From NCBI GenBank assembly GCA_913065125.1, contig CAJYAG010000001.1, positions 62,001 through 126,000 on the forward strand: 64,000 bases of DNA. The letters are read 5' to 3'. Source of the DNA: an uncultured Flavobacteriaceae bacterium. GTDB lineage: Bacteria; Bacteroidota; Bacteroidia; Flavobacteriales; Flavobacteriaceae. This document shows, piece after piece, positions 1 to 8,666 of this stretch. Made by a program: the position numbers and the translations under genes. The notes beneath the pieces are model-generated. The model was given only the letters and a program-made list of their open reading frames with translations, made no database searches and was not told the DNA's origin. Position 1 is the first letter of the stretch, and each line of letters starts with the position of its first letter.

Positions 1-573
1 ATTTATTTTATAATTCCATTTAATTCTAAATTTAAATGTTTTTCCTGGAGCTAAAGCAGTTGGTAAATTAATACGCATCATTGTTCTATTGATAAAATGC
101 GATAATGGTTTACCATTACTTTCTACAATTTCGATATTAAACCCAAAACCTTTTTTTTCTTTCATGTAGGTTTGTTTAAAATTATCGGGTGTAATAAATG
201 CTGATGCTCCACCAGAAACTACATCAGGAGATTTAGAGTCATCTGCCCTCATGTTTTGATCTAGCTGAACCCATAAATATTCTAAATGATCTTTAGAATT
301 GTTGTGGTAAGTAATAGTTTCGTCTCCATAAATACGATTTGCATCTTCGTCTAAGCGAATGTCCATTACATAATCAACTTTTTGTTGAGTATATTCATGA
401 CCTGGAGTTCCAGAAGCAGTATGAACTGTATTTGGCGTTGCCAGAACATCTTTCATTTGTCTAAATTTGTTCTGATCTGTGTGTCCTTTTTGAGTTTTCT
501 TTTTAGTTTCTTGGGCAAACCCAGCTGCAACTACAAAGAAAACAGAAAATAGAAGTAATCCGATTTTTTTCAT
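1..573 (-). CDS. M1-family metallopeptidase paralogue, N-terminal part only (cut by window edge)
   Basis: Reading down from the ATG at 573 gives an open frame of 191 codons that runs off the left edge. It starts with a signal peptide (MKKIGLLLF..., probable cut after GFA-Q). It aligns along its whole length with the first 190 residues of the next gene (725-2848), sharing stretches such as YTQQKVDYVMDI, ETITYHNNS and TMMRINL, so the two are tandem paralogues. This part is the N-terminal beta domain of M1-type zinc aminopeptidases; the catalytic HExxH lies outside the window, so activity cannot be judged. Probably an exported peptidase. Confidence 0.85.
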   Translation of the reverse strand, partial: MKKIGLLLFSVFFVVAAGFAQETKKKTQKGHTDQNKFRQMKDVLATPNTVHTASGTPGHEYTQQKVDYVMDIRLDEDANRIYGDETITYHNNSKDHLEYLWVQLDQNMRADDSKSPDVVSGGASAFITPDNFKQTYMKEKKGFGFNIEIVESNGKPLSHFINRTMMRINLPTALAPGKTFKFRIKWNYKIN

Positions 574-673
574 TTTAAGTATTTGTTTTTAATTATAATC
601 TTGAAAAGTAACAATTATTAGTTAAATAAAAGCTGTTTCATATCATATTTTAAAAAGCTAAACAATATTGAAT

Positions 674-707
674 AAAAAAAGCGATGTAAAATCACATCGC
701 TTTTTTT
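674..707 (-). terminator. Rho-independent terminator after the M1 peptidase gene
   Basis: Stem GCGATGT/ACATCGC (681-687 with 694-700), extended by an A7 tract on one side and a T7 tract on the other. It lies 18 bp beyond the stop of the 725-2848 gene and separates it from the paralogue further downstream. Confidence 0.85.
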
Positions 708-724
708 ATCTATTCTAATTAGGT

Positions 725-2848
725 TTATCCTTTAATTTTCTTTTTAAACTTACCAAATTTATTGTCTTGTTTCTTTGGCCAGCTATTGTTTGTCATATCA
801 ACATCGGCAGTTTCTAAATCAGGGTCTACAGTAATATTTGTAATTTCTTTATCAGAATGTATTGCTTTTGTAACCTGATTGTCATTCAATCTCCAAATTT
901 GAGCAGGATATGTTTTTCTTTCTTTTGTTCCGTCTTTATACGTAAACTCAACAATAATTGGCATTACCAATCCTCCTGGTTTATCATAAGTAACTTCATA
1001 AAAATATTTAGAATTTGCTCCTTGTCCTTTTTTAAAGCTTGCTCCTTCAGTGGTGTCTTCCACAAATTCCACTCGATCACCACCAGACTTTGCATAGAAT
1101 TTTTTTACACTTTTAATTCCGATGTCAGTAACATCAGTTGTGTAAAACCATCCTCTCCAAAACCAATCTAAATCGATACCAGATGCATCTTCCATAGTTC
1201 TAAAGAAATCAGCCGGAGTTGGGTGTTTAAACATCCAACGTTGAGAATAGGTTCTAAAGGCATGATCAAATAATTCGTGTCCCATAATTGTTTCACGTAA
1301 AATCCATAAGGCTGTTGCTGGCTTAGCGTAAGCATTTGCACCAAAACTATACACATTATCTCCTTTAGACATAATTGGAGCAATTCTAGACTGATCTCCG
1401 CTCATATACGGTACAATGTTTTTAGGCAAACCTCTTCCTAAAGGATAATCTTTTTCGTAATCTCTCATGGCTAACATTTGCATATAAGAATTTAAACCTT
1501 CGTCCATCCAAGTCCATTGACGCTCATCAGAATTTACAATCATTGGAAAAAAATTGTGTCCAACTTCATGAATTGTTGTTCCAAGCATTCTGTATTTTTG
1601 TCTGTCTGTATAGGTTCCGTCTGCATTTGGTCTTCCAGGATTAAATGCAATCATAGGGTATTCCATTCCCATTTGTCCATCTACAGAAATTGCTTTGTGA
1701 TATGGATAATCAAATGTATATTTAGAATATGTTTTTAAGGTTTGTGCAGCAGCTCTTGTAGAGTGATCTCCGTATAAAGAATTTGCTTCTCTAGAATAAT
1801 AAGAGTATGCCATTACAGTTCTACCGTTGATGTCAACAGCCATTCCGTCCCAAATAAACTTTCTAGAACTAGCAAATGCGTAATCTCTAACATTTTCTGC
1901 GTGAAACTTCCAAGTTTTTGTTTTCTTAGACCTTTTCTTTTCAATTTTTGTTGCTTCTTCTTGAGTATGTATTACAACTGGATCTTTAAAAGATTTTCTA
2001 GCTTGTGCTAATCTTCTTTGTTGCGTTCTTGTTAATACGTCACTTTCGTTTAATAAACGCCCAGTTGCTCCTAACATATGATCGTCTGGAGTAGTAATAT
2101 TTACTGTATAATCTCCAAATTCTAAAGCAAATTCACTTCTTCCCCAGAATTGGTCATTTTGCCAACCTTCTACATTATCATACACACATAATCTTGGAAA
2201 AAATTGTGCTATTACGTAGTTTTTGTTTCCATCAGGAAATAGCTCAAAACCAGATCTTCCACCTTGTGTTCTGTGATTGTTGATTTTGTACCACCATTTA
2301 ATTTTAAACTGAAATTTTTCTCCTGCTGCCAATGGCTTAGCTAAATTGATTCGCATCATAGTTTGATTGATGGTATGCGATAAATCGCTTCCATCAACAT
2401 TTGTAACGCTCATAATTTTAAATCCGCCATCAAAAGGTTTATCCTCATAGGTTTTGTCATATCTATCTTTAGAAAGTCCTTTAGGAATTCTATTTGGATT
2501 GATATCTGGAGTTTTAGAATCTGCAGCACGCATATTTTGGTCTAATTGTAACCATAAATAGGGCAATTCGTCTTCTGAATTGTTGTGATACGTAATTGTT
2601 TCACTTCCTGTAATTATTTCTTTATCGTCATCCAAAACGATGTCCATTACATAATCAACTTTTTGTTGAGTGTATTTTATTCCTGGCGCTCCAGAAGCAG
2701 TTCTTTGACTTGTGGGTGTTGCTAAAACATCTTTAAGTTGTTTAAACTTGTTCTGGTTTGTGTGCCCTTGCTGGGTTTTCTTTTGTTGTGCAAAAGAAGA
2801 AGCCGCAACAAATACTAGTGAGAGAACTAGTAATCCGAGTTTTTTCAT
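725..2848 (-). CDS. M1-family zinc metallopeptidase, exported
   Basis: A 707-residue protein with an N-terminal signal peptide (cleavage likely after SSFA at about residue 20). The M1 signature is complete: HEVGH at 427-431, with the third zinc ligand Glu450 in WMDEG, 18-19 residues downstream, and GMEYP at 394-398 in the place of the GAMEN exopeptidase loop. Proteins of this type remove N-terminal residues from peptides in the periplasm or outside the cell; the substrate here is unknown. It is the last gene of a minus-strand run (5041 down to 725) with two carboxypeptidase-regulatory-like proteins and a DUF6702 protein, and it ends in a strong terminator. A tandem paralogue follows. Confidence 0.93.
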   Translation of the reverse strand: MKKLGLLVLSLVFVAASSFAQQKKTQQGHTNQNKFKQLKDVLATPTSQRTASGAPGIKYTQQKVDYVMDIVLDDDKEIITGSETITYHNNSEDELPYLWLQLDQNMRAADSKTPDINPNRIPKGLSKDRYDKTYEDKPFDGGFKIMSVTNVDGSDLSHTINQTMMRINLAKPLAAGEKFQFKIKWWYKINNHRTQGGRSGFELFPDGNKNYVIAQFFPRLCVYDNVEGWQNDQFWGRSEFALEFGDYTVNITTPDDHMLGATGRLLNESDVLTRTQQRRLAQARKSFKDPVVIHTQEEATKIEKKRSKKTKTWKFHAENVRDYAFASSRKFIWDGMAVDINGRTVMAYSYYSREANSLYGDHSTRAAAQTLKTYSKYTFDYPYHKAISVDGQMGMEYPMIAFNPGRPNADGTYTDRQKYRMLGTTIHEVGHNFFPMIVNSDERQWTWMDEGLNSYMQMLAMRDYEKDYPLGRGLPKNIVPYMSGDQSRIAPIMSKGDNVYSFGANAYAKPATALWILRETIMGHELFDHAFRTYSQRWMFKHPTPADFFRTMEDASGIDLDWFWRGWFYTTDVTDIGIKSVKKFYAKSGGDRVEFVEDTTEGASFKKGQGANSKYFYEVTYDKPGGLVMPIIVEFTYKDGTKERKTYPAQIWRLNDNQVTKAIHSDKEITNITVDPDLETADVDMTNNSWPKKQDNKFGKFKKKIKG

Positions 2849-2880
2849 ACTATTGAGTTTTGTTTAATTAGTGATTTGTG

Positions 2881-3378
2881 TTAATATTTTAATGTACCTA
2901 TTTGTTTTCTTTTTGTCAATAAAACGCTCTTGTGTTTTTTATTGACTTTAGATTTTACCAAGTTTTGTTGATCTGGAAAATGTTCTAATAAAATAGTATT
3001 GTCTATGGCAATTTCTTTTAAAGGTGGAACATTTTTAATTTCTAAATAGAAAAATACCACATCACCATCGTATTCTTTACCTAAGTAATTATAGCTGTAA
3101 GCTTTACCATCAATTTTAAATTTTACATGTTTTTGTAAATACTCAAAAAAATAGGTGTCAGAATCTGCAAATTCATTTTTTGTGTCTAACTCAAACTTTT
3201 TATCATGAATTTTAGTTAGTGCAGTTTCTATATCATCAATAAAAACATTGATGATTACTTCTACAGATTTATTTTTAGAATTGTATTCAATTTGAGTTAA
3301 ACTCAAATAATATTTATGTGCTGTAAAAGCAAATAATGGAACTATTAACAATAGTTGCAGTAGCTTTTTTGTTCTCAT
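2881..3378 (-). CDS. DUF6702-like exported protein
   Basis: A 165-residue protein, taken from the ATG at 3378 (MRTKKLLQLL) because that gives a normal signal peptide; a longer frame upstream adds 16 residues with no obvious role. After the hydrophobic segment (LLLIVPLFAFTAH) the sequence HKYYLSLTQIEYN... resembles DUF6702 proteins of Flavobacteria, which are often found beside M1 peptidase genes, as here. No catalytic motif was seen. Function unknown; probably periplasmic or surface-associated, co-transcribed with the downstream peptidase (32 bp gap). Confidence 0.75.
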   Translation of the reverse strand: MRTKKLLQLLLIVPLFAFTAHKYYLSLTQIEYNSKNKSVEVIINVFIDDIETALTKIHDKKFELDTKNEFADSDTYFFEYLQKHVKFKIDGKAYSYNYLGKEYDGDVVFFYLEIKNVPPLKEIAIDNTILLEHFPDQQNLVKSKVNKKHKSVLLTKRKQIGTLKY

Positions 3379-3427
3379 TAAGTGGTAATTGTATGTAAAT
3401 TTGAACAAATAAACTCTCTTACACAAA

Positions 3428-4246
3428 TTATTTACTGTTTTCTACGAGAAGAAGATATGATTTACTTTCTTTTAACAAAATTTTAAGAATATCGAGGTGT
3501 TTTTTGTTTTTATACAATTCCTCTATTCCCATCGGATTACAATATGCTAAGAAATGATAATACTTTTCTTTCGGAATTTTTAATTGAACAAAAAAGAAAT
3601 GTTCGCCAAATAGGTTTTTAAGATTTTCTGGAAATTGCTCTTTAAAGTTTATTTTTTTTCTGTTTGCTCTCTTCTTTTTTAAATCTGCATAAGGAATTGT
3701 AGCACTCCCGCCAACTCCCTTTAAACCCGGAAGTATACCTGGAGTTACAGATGGTTTTTGTAGATGGCGTTCGTCATTACCAATTCCCATGTTCATAATA
3801 TTAGCATAACCCATAGCCAAAATGAGATCAATTAAGCCTTTCATTTTTTCTTCAATAGAATCTTTTTTGTTACCAATTCTATCTAATGTTAGATGTCCTT
3901 TCATTTTCTTTTTAACCTCAACTTCGTCTAATAGGTTGATTGCAGGAAAAAGAAAAACACGTAAAAAGTGTTCTTTAATGACACCTGTTGTAATTCTAAT
4001 TTTTTTGACTTGATACTGGATGTTTGTTACCTGAATCCAATCACCAACTTTTGCTTTAATTGTAAAAGAACCCTCATTATTTGACACAGTTCCTTTTCGG
4101 GTTGATAGATTTAAAATATGAGAATTTTTAATTCTTTTTGAAGAAGGATTGATAACAATACCATTTATATCTACTCTATTTTCTTGTGAAAAAGAATTTT
4201 GAATTATGAGATAAAAGAAAAAAAGTGAGAGTATTTTTTTTACCAT
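3428..4246 (-). CDS. Carboxypeptidase-regulatory-like domain protein
   Basis: A 272-residue exported protein. A signal peptide (FFFYLIIQNSFS-Q) is followed by a beta-sandwich segment (about 24-100: VDINGIVINPSSKRIKNSHI..., NNEGSFTIKAKVGD) typical of carboxypeptidase-regulatory-like domains. The remaining 170 residues are basic and of unknown type. It is paralogous in layout to the gene upstream (4259-5041). Such domains also begin TonB-dependent receptors, but no plug or barrel follows here. Function unknown; perhaps cell-envelope associated. Confidence 0.7.
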   Translation of the reverse strand: MVKKILSLFFFYLIIQNSFSQENRVDINGIVINPSSKRIKNSHILNLSTRKGTVSNNEGSFTIKAKVGDWIQVTNIQYQVKKIRITTGVIKEHFLRVFLFPAINLLDEVEVKKKMKGHLTLDRIGNKKDSIEEKMKGLIDLILAMGYANIMNMGIGNDERHLQKPSVTPGILPGLKGVGGSATIPYADLKKKRANRKKINFKEQFPENLKNLFGEHFFFVQLKIPKEKYYHFLAYCNPMGIEELYKNKKHLDILKILLKESKSYLLLVENSK

Positions 4247-4258
4247 TTAGTAAAGTAA

Positions 4259-5041
4259 TTAATTTTTGGTTAGTAAGGTTTCTTCATTTAATTTTTTAAG
4301 AGGAAATAGTTTACTTTCTCTAATTAGAATTTCTGTTAGTTTAAGAAGATCTCCTTTTTTATAATGCGATATAATATTTTTTGAAGCACAAAAATTTAAA
4401 AATTGATTGATATAAGATTTTTGTATGCCAAGTTGTTTTTCAAAAAAGAAATCTGATAATCTTTCTCTAATTCTTAATAAATTAGAATCCGCTAGTTTTA
4501 TTTCTTTTAATTGTTTTGCCCTTTTTGTATTTCCGTTAAAAAAGTGAATCAAATTTTCTAAATCTACCGAAGCACTTGTTAACGTAAGTTTTGTAACACG
4601 CTCATTTTTTTTAGCAAAAGTATTTGCAAATGGTAATTTTAACGATGTTGCATTTACCATATATGATGGCATTATTTGCGGATCAACATAAAAAATACTT
4701 CTTCTTTTTTTTAGAAACACTTCATCTAAAGCATAAGATGAAGCTTCTATATTTAACACAATTTTTTTAGATGTATATATTTCTTCCGAAATACTAATTT
4801 CTTTATTGTCAATATTTATATGAGAAATAAAAAGCGTGTCGGTTTTAGAAACCAAAATTTTAAACTCGCCTTTGGTATTTGTAATTACGCCAATAGAAGT
4901 ATTTTTATTAATCACATGCACATTTTCTAGTGGAATTGAATCCAAAGAAATACTTCCATAAATTTCAATTGATTCTTTTTCTTGAGAAAGCATTAGGTTA
5001 GAAATTGCAATTAAGAAAATAAGTAAAGTTCGTTTTTTCAT
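4259..5041 (-). CDS. Carboxypeptidase-regulatory-like domain protein, first gene of the run
   Basis: About 260 residues from the ATG at 5041 (MKKRTLLIF), preferred over an ATG 24 bp upstream because it leaves a clean signal peptide (LIFLIAISNLMLS-Q). Residues about 25-105 (SIEIYGSISLDSIPLENVHVIN..., ITNTKGEFKILV) match the carboxypeptidase-regulatory-like beta-sandwich. The C-terminal half (FANTFAKKNERVTKLTL...) has no recognised motif. It shares architecture with the next gene and probably heads a transcript ending at 674. Function unknown. Confidence 0.7.
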   Translation of the reverse strand: MKKRTLLIFLIAISNLMLSQEKESIEIYGSISLDSIPLENVHVINKNTSIGVITNTKGEFKILVSKTDTLFISHINIDNKEISISEEIYTSKKIVLNIEASSYALDEVFLKKRRSIFYVDPQIMPSYMVNATSLKLPFANTFAKKNERVTKLTLTSASVDLENLIHFFNGNTKRAKQLKEIKLADSNLLRIRERLSDFFFEKQLGIQKSYINQFLNFCASKNIISHYKKGDLLKLTEILIRESKLFPLKKLNEETLLTKN

Positions 5042-5140
5042 TGTCACAAAGAAAACCGACATCATTCTTAAAACTCTATTAAAGCACTCGTAAATTTTTG
5101 TTAAAGAGAATTGTTTAATATCTAAAGTTCTTGCCTGTTT

Positions 5141-5173
5141 TTTGATGCAATAACTTTAGTTTCATTATTTTTG
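5141..5173 (+). promoter_or_regulatory. Bacteroidota-type promoter of pepE
   Basis: TTTG at 5141-5144, 21 bp of spacer, then TATTTTTG at 5166-5173, fitting the -33/-7 (TTTG / TAnnTTTG) pattern of Bacteroidota. The ATG of pepE begins only four bases after the -7 box, so the transcript would be leaderless or nearly so. Confidence 0.6.
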
Positions 5174-5177
5174 AAAT

Positions 5178-5879
5178 ATGAAAAAACTCATTATTGCCAG
5201 TACATCAACCATTCATGGTAGCGGATATTTAGAATACATATTGCCTACACTTTCTGCTCATTTTAAAAATGTTAAAACTTTGCTGTTTCTTCCGTATGCA
5301 AGACCAAGCGGAATTTCATATGACGATTATACGGCAAAAGCAAAAGCTGCTTTTAGTACTATTGGTATCAATGTAAAAGGAATTCATGAGTTTAAAAATC
5401 CGAAGGAAGCAATTTTAAATGCGGAAGCCATTTTTACTGGCGGAGGAAATACATTTGAATTGGTAAATCAACTTTACAAACAAGATATTTTTGACGTTTT
5501 AAAAGAAGTTGTAGAAAACGGAACGCCGTATTTAGGAACAAGTGCAGGAAGCAATATTTGTGGCGTAAATATGATGAATACCAATGATATGCCAATTGTG
5601 TATCCGCCAAGTTTTAAAACGTTAGAGTTTATTCCGTTTAATATCAATGCGCATTATTTAGATCCTGTTGAGGGCTCGACGCACATGGGCGAAACTAGAG
5701 CAACTCGAATTAAAGAATTTCATGTATATAATACAACACCTGTAATTGGATTGCGAGAAGGAAGTTGGTTAGAAGTTGATGGAAATTCTATTTTACTGAA
5801 AGGGAAATTATCTGCAAGAGTTTTTAAACAAAACGAAAAACCATTTGAGTTAGAAAGTGGGAGCGAAGTGGTTTTGTAG
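5178..5879 (+). CDS. pepE: Peptidase E (alpha-aspartyl dipeptidase, family S51)
   Basis: A 233-residue cytoplasmic protein of the normal PepE length. The nucleophile motif GTSAGSN places Ser122 on the elbow, and His159 in NAHYLDP supplies the second catalytic residue; TGGGNTF at 87-93 is also typical. PepE cleaves dipeptides and small compounds with N-terminal aspartate, feeding amino-acid recovery. It stands alone between two minus-strand blocks with its own promoter, whose -7 box nearly touches the start codon. Confidence 0.93.
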   Translation: MKKLIIASTSTIHGSGYLEYILPTLSAHFKNVKTLLFLPYARPSGISYDDYTAKAKAAFSTIGINVKGIHEFKNPKEAILNAEAIFTGGGNTFELVNQLYKQDIFDVLKEVVENGTPYLGTSAGSNICGVNMMNTNDMPIVYPPSFKTLEFIPFNINAHYLDPVEGSTHMGETRATRIKEFHVYNTTPVIGLREGSWLEVDGNSILLKGKLSARVFKQNEKPFELESGSEVVL

Positions 5880-5900
5880 TTAAATGCTGGAAAGCATCAA

Positions 5901-5996
5901 AGTTAGAAAGTTAGAAAGTTTGAAAGTTGCAAAGGTTCAGAGGCTCAGAGGCTCAGAGTTGCAAAGTTACAGAGGTACAAAGGTACAAAGGTTTTT
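5901..5996. repeat. Degenerate 8-bp tandem array, 11-12 units
   Basis: From 5901 the sequence parses without slippage into 8-bp units: AGTTAGAA twice, AGTTTGAA, AGTTGCAA, AGGTTCAG, AGGCTCAG twice, AGTTGCAA, AGTTACAG, AGGTACAA twice, then a half-matching AGGTTTTT. All begin AGG or AGT. It occupies the gap between the 3' ends of pepE and ribB. No open frame or hairpin seems to use it. Confidence 0.8.
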
Positions 5997-6042
5997 AGAA
6001 ATAAAGTTTATTTTTGTTGCAGTAACTTGAGTTTAATAGTTT

Positions 6043-6070
6043 TTCCTAATTCCTAATTCCTAATTCCTAA
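6043..6070. repeat. Four perfect 7-bp tandem repeats overlapping the ribB stop codon
   Basis: TTCCTAA occurs four times in succession at 6043, 6050, 6057 and 6064. The stop codon of ribB (TAG on the minus strand, 6067-6069) lies inside the last unit, so unit gain or loss would not alter the protein. Confidence 0.85.
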
Positions 6071-7212
6071 TATTTCACGTAATCAACAATTTCTAAACCA
6101 TAACCAATCATACCAACCCGTTTTTCTTGTGTTGTATTAGAAACCAATCTGATTTTATGAATGTTTAAATCATGTAAGATTTGTGCGCCAATTCCAAAAT
6201 CTTTGCTATCCATTTTTATTTGTGGCGCTTTCATTTCTCCTCTAGATTGCGATTCTTTTAAAATCTCTAAACGATGTAATAAATTTTGAGATTGATTTTG
6301 CTGATTGATAAATAAAATGGCTCCTTTACCAGCGTCAGTTATCGTTTTAAACATATTGTCTAACTTCTTATCTGCATTGTTGGTTAACGTTCCTAAAATA
6401 TCGTTGTTTACTAACGTAGAATTTACTCTTGTAATTACAGGTTCATTTTCTTTCCAAGAACCTTGTGTTAATGCTAAATGTACTTGACCGTTATTTGTTT
6501 GCTGATATGCTCTAACTCTAAATTTTCCAAAACGAGTTTCAAGATCAAAATCTTCTTTCTTTTCAATTAAAGAATCGTGTTCCATTCTATATGCAACCAA
6601 ATCTTCAATAGAAACAATTTTTAAATCGAACTTTTTAGCGACTTTCATTAATTGTGGTAAGCGCGCCATCGTACCATCTTCATTCATTATTTCTACAATA
6701 ACTCCTGCTGGTTCAGAACCCGCTAAACGTGCAAAATCAATTGCAGCTTCTGTATGTCCGGTTCTACGTAAGACGCCGCCTTCTTTTGCTTTTAAAGGAA
6801 AAATATGTCCTGGTCTTGCTAAGTCAAATGGTTTTGTAGTTGGATTGATAATCGCTTTTATAGTTAGTGCTCTGTCTTTTGCAGAAATTCCTGTTGTTAC
6901 ACCTTTTCCTTTTAAATCTACAGAAACGGTAAAAGCAGTTTCCATCGGATCGGTGTTGTTGTTTACCATCATTCCCAATTGCAACTCTTTACTGCGTTGT
7001 TCTGTAATTGGTGCACAAATTAATCCTCGGCCATGAGTAGCCATAAAATTAATCATCTCTGGAGTTACTTTATCTGCAGCAGCAACAAAATCTCCTTCAT
7101 TTTCTCTGTCTTCATCATCAACAACAATAATTACTTTTCCGTTACGGATGTCTTCAATAGCTTCTGCAATTGAATCTAATTGTATGTTGTTGGTTAGGTT
7201 AGTTTGCTCCAT
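6067..7212 (-). CDS. ribB: 3,4-dihydroxy-2-butanone-4-phosphate synthase with a degenerate GTP cyclohydrolase II domain
   Basis: A 381-residue fusion. Residues about 10-210 are a complete DHBP synthase (DDEDRENEGDF at 32-42, RPGHIFPL, RTGHTEAA), making the four-carbon riboflavin precursor from ribulose 5-phosphate. Residues about 220-381 follow the GTP cyclohydrolase II fold (ending DFGIGAQIL...GYGLEIV), but the zinc-ligand cysteines are absent (RVNSTLVNNDILGTL where active enzymes have a Cys-containing segment) and the RQEGRGIGL motif is replaced by NQQNQSQNLL. Only the RibB reaction is expected, so a separate RibA must lie elsewhere. Start/stop overlap (TAATG) couples it to the upstream permease gene. 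Confidence 0.9.
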   Translation of the reverse strand: MEQTNLTNNIQLDSIAEAIEDIRNGKVIIVVDDEDRENEGDFVAAADKVTPEMINFMATHGRGLICAPITEQRSKELQLGMMVNNNTDPMETAFTVSVDLKGKGVTTGISAKDRALTIKAIINPTTKPFDLARPGHIFPLKAKEGGVLRRTGHTEAAIDFARLAGSEPAGVIVEIMNEDGTMARLPQLMKVAKKFDLKIVSIEDLVAYRMEHDSLIEKKEDFDLETRFGKFRVRAYQQTNNGQVHLALTQGSWKENEPVITRVNSTLVNNDILGTLTNNADKKLDNMFKTITDAGKGAILFINQQNQSQNLLHRLEILKESQSRGEMKAPQIKMDSKDFGIGAQILHDLNIHKIRLVSNTTQEKRVGMIGYGLEIVDYVKY

Positions 7213-8642
7213 TATATCTTGTTGTCTTTTTTGGACATTATTTTTTTAAAAAATGCTGTAATTGGCTGCAAAAATACATCAATATTAAATATTCCCATAT
7301 CTTTTGTAGCTCTTCTTGTTAATAAAATAGCAATTGGTATCATTAAAAATGCAGAAACCCAGGAACCTAAAAATGCAGTTATAGAACTTTCTTCAGCTAA
7401 GTTCCTTCCAAATGTATTGGTAAAAAAGTACAATACATAAATAGAAATTGCCAATATCATTGGTAAACCAAAACCACCTTTTCTAATTATAGAACCTAAA
7501 GGTGCGCCGATAAAGAAGAGAATTAAACAGGATAAAGAAAAGGCGACTCTATTGTAATATTCTGTTTCATAGAGATTTAGTAGTTTTCTTTTAAATTTAA
7601 AAGAGCCTTTTTTATTTTTTATAATATCTAATGCGGTTTTGTTTTTTGCAATTGATGAATTCACCAATCGCAATTGTGTTCTCTCATCAAAATTATTTAA
7701 AACTTCTGAATCTAAAGAAACAATAGCGTCTTTTGTATACGGAACTAATTTTTTGGCATCAGTATTTAGATATAAATTATTAGCTCTTCCTTTTACATAT
7801 TCTCTAAAATCTGTATTAAAATGTGGTAATGTATCTTTTAATTGAGTTAAACTTAACATGTGATAACTCTTTAAGTCCTCTTTATCAGAAATGTCTGTAG
7901 AAAAGGAAGAAAGGTCTATAATGATAGAGTATTCTTTAAAACTTGCAGTTGAGAGTGGCATGTTTTTCTCTGTTTTTACACTTAGATGTTCTTCAAAAAA
8001 CTGCCCATCATACAAAACCAATGTCATGTATTTACTTCCTTCTTTATTGATGATTTTTCCTCTTTCTGCTGTAATGATTTTTTTATTCCATTTTTTTTCA
8101 GACAAATCATAAATCATTACTTTTTTCAACAGGTTGTCTTCTTCTCCATATTTTTCATCAAATTTAATATGATAACCAGGTATTTCTGTATTGAATCCCC
8201 CAGCAATTAAAGCCAAAGCAGGCTTCTGTTTTTTGATATTTATATACAAGTTTTTTTGTTTAAACATTGCATATGGATACACATTATTTAAAAACAAAAA
8301 ATTGACAAAACTCAAAATAATTGTCAAGAAAATTAAAGGCCTTATTAAGCGTTGCAAAGAGATTCCGGCAGATTTAGTAGCTGCGAATTCGTAATTTTCA
8401 GAGAAATTACCCAACGCCATTATAGAGGAAAGCAAAACGCCAATTGGCAATGCTTGTGGAGTCACAATTAATGCGGTATAAAAAAGAAATTTTAAAATAA
8501 AAATAAGATCAATCCCTTTGCCAGCAATATCTTCAAAAGCCAACCATAATGCTTGCATTACTAAAACAAATAGTACAATTAAAAAAGTAGCCACAAATGG
8601 CTTCAGAAAACTTTTTAAAATGTATTTGTCTAGTATTTTCAT
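7212..8642 (-). CDS. LptF/LptG-family (YjgP/YjgQ) permease
   Basis: About 476 residues from the ATG at 8642 (MKILDKYILKSFLKPF), the typical start of this family; an earlier in-frame ATG adds only six residues. Three N-terminal membrane segments (FVATFLIVLFVLVMQALW..., TALIVTPQALPIGVLLSSIM, PLIFLTIILSFVNFLF), a long periplasmic beta-jellyroll domain and three C-terminal segments fit LptF/LptG, the inner-membrane subunits that move lipopolysaccharide to the periplasmic bridge. LolA is encoded directly upstream and ribB is coupled downstream. Whether it is LptF or LptG cannot be told here. Confidence 0.88.
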   Translation of the reverse strand: MKILDKYILKSFLKPFVATFLIVLFVLVMQALWLAFEDIAGKGIDLIFILKFLFYTALIVTPQALPIGVLLSSIMALGNFSENYEFAATKSAGISLQRLIRPLIFLTIILSFVNFLFLNNVYPYAMFKQKNLYINIKKQKPALALIAGGFNTEIPGYHIKFDEKYGEEDNLLKKVMIYDLSEKKWNKKIITAERGKIINKEGSKYMTLVLYDGQFFEEHLSVKTEKNMPLSTASFKEYSIIIDLSSFSTDISDKEDLKSYHMLSLTQLKDTLPHFNTDFREYVKGRANNLYLNTDAKKLVPYTKDAIVSLDSEVLNNFDERTQLRLVNSSIAKNKTALDIIKNKKGSFKFKRKLLNLYETEYYNRVAFSLSCLILFFIGAPLGSIIRKGGFGLPMILAISIYVLYFFTNTFGRNLAEESSITAFLGSWVSAFLMIPIAILLTRRATKDMGIFNIDVFLQPITAFFKKIMSKKDNKI

Positions 8643-8666
8643 AAAAAGTTCATCGCACAAATAGTA

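Noticed and set aside
857..1738. Open frames of 70-100 residues on the plus strand opposite the M1 peptidase gene
   Set aside because: They are antisense shadows of a strongly supported gene, with Cys/Phe/Ile-rich composition typical of reverse frames.
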